Translations under genes and position numbers: made by a program
Source: CAYWKU01 sp964459325
Lineage (GTDB): Bacteria; RBG-13-61-14; CAYWKU01
Length of the DNA: 64,000 nt
Direction: 5' to 3'
Assembly (NCBI GenBank): GCA_964459325.1
Contig: CAYWKU010000001.1
Coordinates: 1 to 64,000 of the forward strand
Notes under the pieces: model-generated
What the model was told of the DNA's origin: nothing
Seen by the model: only the letters and a program-made list of their open reading frames with translations
The model's database searches: none
In this document: positions 58,247 through 64,000 of the stretch, in pieces
How positions within the stretch are numbered: the stretch's first letter is position 1
Layout: each line of letters begins with the position of its first letter

Positions 58247-59851
58247 TTATTTCCTCCGCTCCCGCCACATTTCGCACCTGTCGATATTTTGTGCAGGCTG
58301 AATTTTGACCGGCAGGTCGAATATCATGCGCTGCCTTTCGGGAATTTCATAGCGTGGCCATTTTTTCAGTTTTTTTCCGTTGGGGTCGCCGGTTGCGGCG
58401 AAATTCGCCCAGTAGCTGCCCATTTTATCAGCCAGTGGTTGAGCTTTTCGCTCATCCTTGCCCGAATAAAGCAGGTCGAAATAGGGCCTGCCCAGGGTGT
58501 TGAAGACGAAAGGCAGCTCGAAAGCGTGAGCGGCGCCCAGCATGTCGGGAAACCTGCTTTCGTCGTAATCGAACCGGTAGTAATACGTGGACAGCCCCGC
58601 CCGGGCGCTGGCTTCCGCCGCTTCGAATGTCTTGCAACCAAGCGTCATGTCTCCCTTGGCGTGCAGTGCGGCGTCGGCGGAGCGCTTGTATTCTTCGAAG
58701 GGATATAACTCCATGAATCGGGCCAGAAAATCCTTGCCCGTTGTTTTCCTTATCTTTCTCTTGACCATGCATTTGGGAGTAAGCCGCGTGGTGGTAAGTA
58801 TGACGAACAGCCTGTACTCGTCCCGGTTGCTTCCCGCCATTAAAGGCACCCGGTTGTAGTTGCCGCTTCGCAGGGCGTCAATCGGGGTTTGCTCCAGAAC
58901 CCGGCCGTCTTCGTTGGGCACCCACAGGTGCTCCCAGTGGCTCAAATCGAAAGGATGCAACTCTTCTTCGGAGGTTGCTTTGAGTATTTTGTCCACCGGT
59001 TTCGAGCGCATGCATTCGACGGCGTCTTCCGTGTCGCAGCCCAGCCGTTTGGCGAATGCTTTGCCGTCTGCGTACCCCTCTTCCATGGTTTTGGTGACGT
59101 CGCAGCCGCCGCTCTGGAGGATGGCCTTGTGGAATAGTCCTTCGGCTGGCGGTGACGCCAGCAAATTGCATACGCTCCATCCGCCCGCGCTTTCTCCGAA
59201 AATGGTCACGTTGTCCGGGTCGCCGCCGAAATTTGCAATGTTGTCCTTCACCCATTCGAGCGCCGCTATCTGGTCGAGCAGGCCGTAATTGCCGGAGCTC
59301 GAGTGCGGGTTTTCCTCCGACAACCCCGGGTGGGCCAGGAACCCGAGCGCCCCCAGGCGGTAGTTGAAAGTTACCAGCACTACGTCTTCGCGGCTTACCA
59401 GCCTGTCGCCGTGGTACATTGGTTCCGAGCCGGCTCCGGCCACCAGTCCGCCTCCGTGAATCCAGAACATGACCGGGAACGTGCCCTCCTTCGCGGGCCG
59501 CCATATATTCATGTACAGGCAATCTTCCTTGTAGGGCGGCTGTCCTTCGCTTTCCATGAGGAACTTGGGTATGCCCATGCCTATCTGCTTGCACTGGGGT
59601 CCGAAGGTGACCGTTTCCATTGTTCCTTCCCTTTTTTCCGCAGGTTGAGGCGGTTTCCACCTTAGTTCATTAACCGGCGGTTTTGCGTAAGGTATGCCTT
59701 TGTAGGCGCAGGTGTCCTTCTCCCCCACGCCCACTACAGGCCCTTCGGCGGTCGGTACCGGTTCGTCGCAGATGTCACCTGCTTTAATAAAAACCGGAGA
59801 AAGTAAAATAATAACGAAACTCACGGTCATTATTTTCGTCAGTTTTCGCAT
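58247..59851 (-). CDS. Secreted type B carboxylesterase
   Basis: A signal peptide (MTVSFVIILLSPVFIKAGD) precedes the carboxylesterase/cholinesterase fold. GIPYAKPPVNELRWKPPQP, EDCLYMNIWRPAKEG, oxyanion hole WIHGGGLVAGAGS, FNYRLGALGFL, and the nucleophile FGESAGGWSVCNLL are present. A late His is in the AAHAFELPFVFNT segment and the acid is within YYYRFDYDES or earlier. Family members hydrolyse aryl and alkyl esters. It is likely periplasmic or extracellular and may be exported through Sec. AAGGGGG precedes the ATG. It is convergent with the GH63-like gene. Confidence 0.92.
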   Translation of the reverse strand: MRKLTKIMTVSFVIILLSPVFIKAGDICDEPVPTAEGPVVGVGEKDTCAYKGIPYAKPPVNELRWKPPQPAEKREGTMETVTFGPQCKQIGMGIPKFLMESEGQPPYKEDCLYMNIWRPAKEGTFPVMFWIHGGGLVAGAGSEPMYHGDRLVSREDVVLVTFNYRLGALGFLAHPGLSEENPHSSSGNYGLLDQIAALEWVKDNIANFGGDPDNVTIFGESAGGWSVCNLLASPPAEGLFHKAILQSGGCDVTKTMEEGYADGKAFAKRLGCDTEDAVECMRSKPVDKILKATSEEELHPFDLSHWEHLWVPNEDGRVLEQTPIDALRSGNYNRVPLMAGSNRDEYRLFVILTTTRLTPKCMVKRKIRKTTGKDFLARFMELYPFEEYKRSADAALHAKGDMTLGCKTFEAAEASARAGLSTYYYRFDYDESRFPDMLGAAHAFELPFVFNTLGRPYFDLLYSGKDERKAQPLADKMGSYWANFAATGDPNGKKLKKWPRYEIPERQRMIFDLPVKIQPAQNIDRCEMWRERRK

Positions 59852-59944
59852 GGCTTCCCCCTTGATAAGAGTTAACGATTATATTCATTCAATCCCGGCC
59901 GACAAGCAAGCCTCCCGCCTTGGTATCTCAAGACCGGGCATCGA

Positions 59945-60107
59945 TTCCTCCTCAAGGGTAGCGCATCCTGACCGCAGGGCGGCTTAAAATGTGCTGTAAG
60001 GTATGGCATATCTTCCATCTTCGGTGTGTTAGCCCGATTTTCGATATGAACCGGGAGCGGTCAGGGTGCGATAGGCTTCCCATCCCCTTACCGGGAACAT
60101 CGGTAAG
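59945..60107 (+). repeat. Intergenic structured element, full copy C
   Basis: Left arm CGCATCCTGACCGC (59962-59975) and right arm GCGGTCAGGGTGCG (60057-60070) pair with one T-G wobble. Relative to copy B the second pair is changed from A-T to G-C on both sides. AGGGCGGCTTA follows the left arm. The trailing hairpin CTTACCG/CGGTAAG (60087-60107) also differs from copy B by compensating changes. The element fills most of the 362-bp gap between the divergent carboxylesterase and aldolase genes and lies upstream of the aldolase promoter. Confidence 0.82.
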
Positions 60108-60124
60108 ACCGGTCACAATGCAGC

Positions 60125-60153
60125 TTGACACTCTCATAATAAGTGAGTAATTT
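60125..60153 (+). promoter_or_regulatory. Promoter of the class I aldolase gene
   Basis: TTGACA (60125-60130), a 17-nt spacer, TAATTT (60148-60153). The predicted start is near 60160, leaving a leader of about 54 nt with GAGGAGGAAGCG before the ATG. Element C ends 18 bp before the -35 box and would not be in this transcript. Confidence 0.65.
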
Positions 60154-60213
60154 GCATTGTAAACCGATGGATACACGCATGCCACTGCAACGGGATAACA
60201 AGAGGAGGAAGCG

Positions 60214-61266
60214 ATGATTGACGTAGCGAAGATATTGGGTGACGAGGCGAAGGACCTACTTCAGCATAAATGCGAAACCGTGCCGAAGGACCAGCTCCAT
60301 CTCCCCGGCCCGGATTTTGTGGACAGGGTGGTGGCGCCGAGCGACCGGCCCAACGCTGTGTTAAGGAACCTGCAACTGCTTTTCGACACCGGCAGGCTGG
60401 GTAAAACCGGCTATCTGTCCATATTGCCGGTTGACCAGGGCATCGAGCATTCGGGCGGGGCTTCTTTTGCGCCGAACCCCGCCTACTTCGACCCTGAGAA
60501 CATCGTCAAGCTGGCCATCGAGGGCGGCTGCAACGGAGTGGCTTCGACCCTGGGAGTTCTGGGCGCGGTGTCGCGCAAGTATGCGCACAAAATACCCATG
60601 ATTCTCAAAATCAACCACAACGAGCTGCTCACATATCCGAACATGTACGACCAGACCCTTTTCGCCAATGTGGAGCAGGCTTTCGACATGGGAGCCGTGG
60701 CGGTGGGAGCCACCGTGTACTATGGCTCCGAACAATCGCGACGCCAGATTATGGAAATAACCGAAGCTTTCGCCCGGGCGCACGAGTTGGGGATGGCCTG
60801 CATCCTGTGGTGTTACGTGCGAAACGAGGAGTTCAAGAAAAGCGGCGTCGATTACAGTACCGCCGCCGACCTGACCGGCCAGGCGAATCACCTGGGAGTG
60901 ACAATCGAGGCGGACATTATCAAGCAGAAGCAGCCGGAAACCAATAAGGGCTACAAGGCGCTGGAGTTCGGGAAGACCTCGAATCTGGTGTACGAAGAAC
61001 TGACCACCGACCACCCCATAGACCTTACTCGCTACCAGGTTGTCAACTGCTACATGGGCCGCGCGGGATTGATAAACTCCGGCGGAGCCAGCGCCGGGGA
61101 TACCGACATGCAGCAGGCGGTCAGGACAGCGGTCATCAACAAGCGGGCCGGCGGAATGGGGCTGATTTCCGGAAGAAAAGCCTTTCAGCGCTCCATGAAG
61201 GAAGGTGTGGAGCTTTTGAACGCCATCCAGGACGTCTACCTGAGCAAGGACGTGGACATCGCCTGA
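60214..61266 (+). CDS. fbaB: Class I fructose-bisphosphate aldolase (FbaB/DhnA type)
   Basis: It cleaves fructose 1,6-bisphosphate to DHAP and G3P through a Schiff base, with no metal. GKTGYLSILPVDQGIEHSGG, then NPAYFDPENIVKLAIEGGCNGVAST, MILKINHNELLTYPN, and the end NCYMGRAGLINSGGAS, RAGGMGLISGRKAFQR fit the DhnA-type family. At 350 residues it is typical for bacterial FbaB. I do not assign the Schiff-base Lys with certainty. GAGGAGG precedes the ATG. With pyk in this window it supports an active glycolytic/gluconeogenic route. Confidence 0.93.
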   Translation: MIDVAKILGDEAKDLLQHKCETVPKDQLHLPGPDFVDRVVAPSDRPNAVLRNLQLLFDTGRLGKTGYLSILPVDQGIEHSGGASFAPNPAYFDPENIVKLAIEGGCNGVASTLGVLGAVSRKYAHKIPMILKINHNELLTYPNMYDQTLFANVEQAFDMGAVAVGATVYYGSEQSRRQIMEITEAFARAHELGMACILWCYVRNEEFKKSGVDYSTAADLTGQANHLGVTIEADIIKQKQPETNKGYKALEFGKTSNLVYEELTTDHPIDLTRYQVVNCYMGRAGLINSGGASAGDTDMQQAVRTAVINKRAGGMGLISGRKAFQRSMKEGVELLNAIQDVYLSKDVDIA

Positions 61267-61308
61267 CGGTGGCTTGTAGAGGCGGTTATTTTTGAGGATT
61301 GCGAGATA

Positions 61309-62928
61309 ATGGGAAAGTACCTTCGCCCGGCGGGCTTGTTAATCTTACTGCTTTTTATAACCACAACAGTCCGGGCCGACGAGCATGACCTCTCGGGCCC
61401 CGCGTTTAACCTTATCCCATGGCCCGCTCAAATCGAAAGGCTGGAAGGGCGTTTTGTCATCGAGCCTTTCGCTTACATGTGGGCGACCGGTGAGGCGAAA
61501 GGCGCTGCGGAAATGTTTAGCGCCGACCTCGAAGGGCGCTTCGGCATCGATATGCCCGCCTCCCGGGGCGAGGGATTTGATAAGCCTTTTCTGGTAATTC
61601 AAAACAACCTGGGCCAGTTCAACGAGATTCCTTCCCCGCCCGAAGGCGACGAATCTTACACATTGAAGATTACCCCCAAATTGGTGATGCTTTCGGCCAA
61701 CACGCGAATCGGTTTTTTGCGCGGGACGAGGACTATTCTGCAATTGCTGCGCAAAGATGGGGAGAGCCGTTTTTTACCTGCCGTGCAAATCAGGGATAAG
61801 CCCCGCTTTCGTCGCAGGAGCCTTTTGATTGACACCGCCAGAACATTCGTATCCGTCGGTTATCTGAAGCGGATGGTGGACCTGTTGGCCGATTACAAGT
61901 TCAACGTGCTGCACCTGCACATTACCGACGACCAGGGGTGGCGTTTCGAGAGCAGGGTTTACCCGAAGCTTCATAAAGTGGGAGGGCAGGGGCTTTACTA
62001 CACGCAAGCCGAGTTGCGCGAGCTTGTCGAGTACGCCCGAAAGCGGGGAGTTGAGATACTGCCGGAGATAGACATGCCCGGGCATACAACGGCCATGCTG
62101 GCGGCTTATCCGGAGCTTTCATGCAGCGGGAGGAAAGTGGAGGTTGCCGAAAGGCAGGGCATCCTGCCCTATGCGCTTTGCCCCGCGAAGCCGAGAGTTT
62201 ACGAGTTCATCGATGAGCTCATGGGAGAAGTGGCCGACGTGTTCCCGGGGAAGTACGTGCACGTCGGCTCCGACGAGGTGCTGGCTTACGACTGGGAAAA
62301 CTGCCCCCGCTGCAAAAAGCTCATGGAAAGGGAAGACCTTTCGGGCAAAAAGGGTTTGCACGCCTACTTTTTGAAGAGGGTCAACGGAATTTTAAAAAAA
62401 CATGGAAAGATTATGATAGCGTGGGATGAAGTCACGCACTTTGCGCCGGAAGATGTGGTGGTGCAGGCGTGGCGGGACAAGAAATGGATAGTCGAAGCGG
62501 CCAGCGGCGGAAAAAGAGTTATAGCGACACCGCGATGGGTTACGTACTTAAATTACCACCGCTTTATCATTCCCATGAAGCGATGTTATCGGCTGGAGCC
62601 GGCGCCGGACGGGTTGAGCGAATCGGAAAAGGAGCTGGTGCTGGGAGGGGGCGCGTGCATGTGGGGAAACTACGTCAAGTCGGAAGAGCATATTGACCGC
62701 CATCTTTTCCCGCGATTACTTGCACTGTCGGAAGTATACTGGTCGCCGAGGGAGGCGCGGGACTATGAAGATTTTAAGCGAAGGCTGAAGCCGGTTAGAA
62801 GAAGGCTGGAGGAGAGGGGAGTTCGTTTCGGAGGGTTGGGTCCCCGGGAGGCGCTCGACTCGCTCAAGCTGGGCGGTATACTCGTCAAGGCCGGATTTTA
62901 CATGATGATTGATAAGTTCAAGGATTAA
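61309..62928 (+). CDS. Secreted beta-N-acetylhexosaminidase (GH20)
   Basis: A signal peptide (about 1-23, cleavage near VRA-DE) precedes the GH20b support domain, which ends near TILQLL. The catalytic barrel has RRSLLIDTARTFVSVGYLKRMVDLLADYKFNVLHLHITDDQGWRFES, EILPEIDMPGHTTAMLAAYPEL and YVHVGSDEV with D322 and E323. MIAWDEV and GGGACMWGNYV follow. GH20 works by substrate-assisted hydrolysis of terminal GlcNAc/GalNAc. The usual GGDE or GADE is GSDE here. It may join the NodB and Bax genes in cell-wall or chitin-type sugar turnover. GAGGATTGCGAGATA lies before the ATG. Confidence 0.93.
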   Translation: MGKYLRPAGLLILLLFITTTVRADEHDLSGPAFNLIPWPAQIERLEGRFVIEPFAYMWATGEAKGAAEMFSADLEGRFGIDMPASRGEGFDKPFLVIQNNLGQFNEIPSPPEGDESYTLKITPKLVMLSANTRIGFLRGTRTILQLLRKDGESRFLPAVQIRDKPRFRRRSLLIDTARTFVSVGYLKRMVDLLADYKFNVLHLHITDDQGWRFESRVYPKLHKVGGQGLYYTQAELRELVEYARKRGVEILPEIDMPGHTTAMLAAYPELSCSGRKVEVAERQGILPYALCPAKPRVYEFIDELMGEVADVFPGKYVHVGSDEVLAYDWENCPRCKKLMEREDLSGKKGLHAYFLKRVNGILKKHGKIMIAWDEVTHFAPEDVVVQAWRDKKWIVEAASGGKRVIATPRWVTYLNYHRFIIPMKRCYRLEPAPDGLSESEKELVLGGGACMWGNYVKSEEHIDRHLFPRLLALSEVYWSPREARDYEDFKRRLKPVRRRLEERGVRFGGLGPREALDSLKLGGILVKAGFYMMIDKFKD

Positions 62929-62936
62929 GTCCCGGG

Positions 62937-63503
62937 TTACTCCCAACTTAATATGAATGAAGTATTTTTGTCGCCTTCCCAGGTTTTCTTATCCCAGTCG
63001 AGCTTTACGTTTTTCCCGCCGTAAAGCTCAATCATGTATTCGTAGTTTCCGATAATCTGGTAACAGAAAGCTTCCAGGCCTTCTATGTCGGGCGCGTTCA
63101 GAAGCGTCACCCTGAGCGATTTTTCACCTTCCTTTTCGTATCTGGGAGTTGCGAAGTTGAAAAACCTGTCGCTTATGGCGTTAAGACGCTTGAAGGCATC
63201 GAATACGTCGGCGCGGTTTCTTAGCATGGTGAGGGTATTATCAACCAGGTTGCGCATGGTCATTTTTCCGAACTGTCTCACAGTGTCAAGGTTGTTGTCG
63301 GCGACCTCGTAAAGGATGGCCAGCCCGCAGCGCATGAAAAAGTCAAAGGGATACCATCCCATGGGGAAAATTCGCTGGTTTATGAGGTTCATATCTTTTT
63401 GGGTGAGATATTTTTCCCACTGAATGTCCTTCCGGTTGCGGATAATCCGCACGTAGTCTATAAGCATGGTGCCTTTTACTTTACGTTGTTCGTTTTCAGC
63501 CAT
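62937..63503 (-). CDS. Unknown protein, weak resemblance to DUF2378/V4R-type sensors
   Basis: The 188-residue soluble protein begins KVKGTMLIDYVRIIRNRKDIQWEKYLTQKDMNLINQRIFPMGWYPFDFFMRCGLAILYEV and ends IELYGGKNVKLDWDKKTWEGDKNTSFILSWE. Initial helix, PxxWYP-like motif and the closing GG...W-GD-F-W beta strands recall the Myxococcus TIGR02265/DUF2378 and V4R/heme-NO-binding-like group, though the Cys pair near the end is absent. I do not assign a function. It may act as a small sensor or adaptor. AGAGG lies upstream of the ATG. It is convergent with the hexosaminidase by 8 bp. Confidence 0.55.
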   Translation of the reverse strand: MAENEQRKVKGTMLIDYVRIIRNRKDIQWEKYLTQKDMNLINQRIFPMGWYPFDFFMRCGLAILYEVADNNLDTVRQFGKMTMRNLVDNTLTMLRNRADVFDAFKRLNAISDRFFNFATPRYEKEGEKSLRVTLLNAPDIEGLEAFCYQIIGNYEYMIELYGGKNVKLDWDKKTWEGDKNTSFILSWE

Positions 63504-64000
63504 TATCCTGGATTACCTCTGAGTTATAACCAATGTGTCCGATTTTTATCATAGCTCAAAAATGCCGGATTTCAAGAGATTTATGTCGTTGTGTCAATGC
63601 TGTCCAACAAAAACCGAAAGTGGCCATTTTGGACGGGTTAAGTGATTGATTTTACTGGAATTCGATAAAAAGTTCCGGAACAGGTTCCCCTTGCAGCGCA
63701 GATGTTGTCCAAAACAGGAGGTCATCGTAATTTCCTTGTAACTTCAGCCAAAAATCTCTCGAAAAGCCCTTGGACAAGGGGCTTAAGCCCCTTGTCTCCT
63801 TCGTTTGAGAAACACGCTCATGCCCGAAACAGGCATATGCTGTCCAAATAAAAATCTTTTATTGGACGGGGTTGGTCGTTGTGTAACGAATGCAGAACCC
63901 GGACGAAACCGTAATTCCCTGCTCGGATTCTTAGTGGTTTGACAGTATTAAGCCCTTGGTGATAATATTTAAACTCCCTGGAAACAGATTACAGACTTTT
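63504..64000. other. Gene-free gap with direct and inverted repeats
   Basis: No coding sequence is convincing in these 497 bp. ATGCTGTCCAA occurs at 63597-63607 and 63837-63847. Each is followed 20-30 nt later by TTGGACGGG in inverted sense, so both form TGTCCAA/TTGGACG hairpins. A third TTGTCCAA lies at 63705. GTCGTTGTGT occurs near the first and after the second. The perfect 24-bp palindrome is at 63773-63796. Regularity is too low for CRISPR. The segment ends at the window edge, so downstream genes are unseen. Confidence 0.6.
63773..63796. repeat. Perfect 24-bp palindrome, copy 2
   Basis: The half-site GACAAGGGGCTT is followed directly by its exact inverse, AAGCCCCTTGTC. The inner 16 bp are the same as at 10280-10295. 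It lies in a gene-free gap. Confidence 0.8.

Noticed and set aside
63597..63880. Possible CRISPR array
   Set aside because: Only two to three short imperfect units with uneven spacing, no uniform spacers and no cas genes.

Overview
The window reads as one contiguous, G+C-rich bacterial chromosome segment with short intergenic gaps. It has no rRNA, phage, CRISPR or intact transposase. Everything points to a Gram-negative (diderm) bacterium: a heptosyltransferase-type glycosyltransferase, type II secretion pseudopilins, a Tat translocase, Sec-exported and lipid-anchored enzymes, and a bactofilin. RNase J, folate-dependent TrmFO, a DUF3786 protein, a DUF4388-J-domain-TPR protein, fatty-acid oxidation enzymes and frequent GTG/TTG starts suggest a lineage near Desulfobacterota/Myxococcota or a neighbouring candidate phylum. 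I cannot place it more precisely.

Layout. 0-7 kb: the end of a Bax-like glucosaminidase, a NodB-type deacetylase, then the minus-strand run greA-DUF1858-recG, a small permease, and bactofilin-parB with no adjacent parA. 7-13.5 kb: a CPA2/Kef antiporter, a lipase-like hydrolase, one tRNA-Lys(CTT), a secreted Svf1/CrtC-like protein, a TetR regulator and an enoyl-CoA hydratase. 13.5-18.5 kb: a metal operon of ArsR/SmtB regulator, FeoB, 8-Cys zinc ribbon, DtxR-FeoA fusion and pyruvate kinase, behind a promoter with an ArsR-type operator. 18.5-27.6 kb: DUF4388-DnaJ-TPR protein, inositol phosphatase, a sulfatase-fold lipoprotein, a 56-residue membrane protein, orphan trpF, pepA and an acyl-CoA dehydrogenase. 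27.8-31.2 kb: gspGHIJK. 31.2-36.2 kb: trmFO, two SDRs, fdhD, a 148-bp MITE and a pseudo-receiver/AraC regulator. 36.4-44 kb: livHMGF, paaK, a GNAT protein and an alkylsulfatase-like MBL protein. 44-56 kb: DUF3786, rnj, tatA/B-tatC, a glycosyltransferase-ispH-selB-two GT-C proteins-LigD phosphoesterase run. 56-64 kb: FmdE-like protein, GH63-like hydrolase, carboxylesterase, class I aldolase, GH20 hexosaminidase, one unknown protein and a repeat-bearing gap.

The most unusual signal is not a gene. It is a family of about 165-bp intergenic elements: three full copies (39.8, 47.8 and 60.0 kb), an internally deleted copy (10.5 kb) and a right-half remnant (29.9 kb). Each has a 13-14-bp outer inverted repeat and a trailing hairpin, and paired positions change together between copies. 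Each copy sits just upstream of a gene in the same orientation, and in at least two cases upstream of a recognisable promoter. Other points of interest are the two-sensor metal operon, the degenerate receiver in the AraC-type regulator, the sulfatase-fold protein with Thr at the nucleophile site, and a repeated perfect palindrome. All calls come from reading the sequence; no database search was run.
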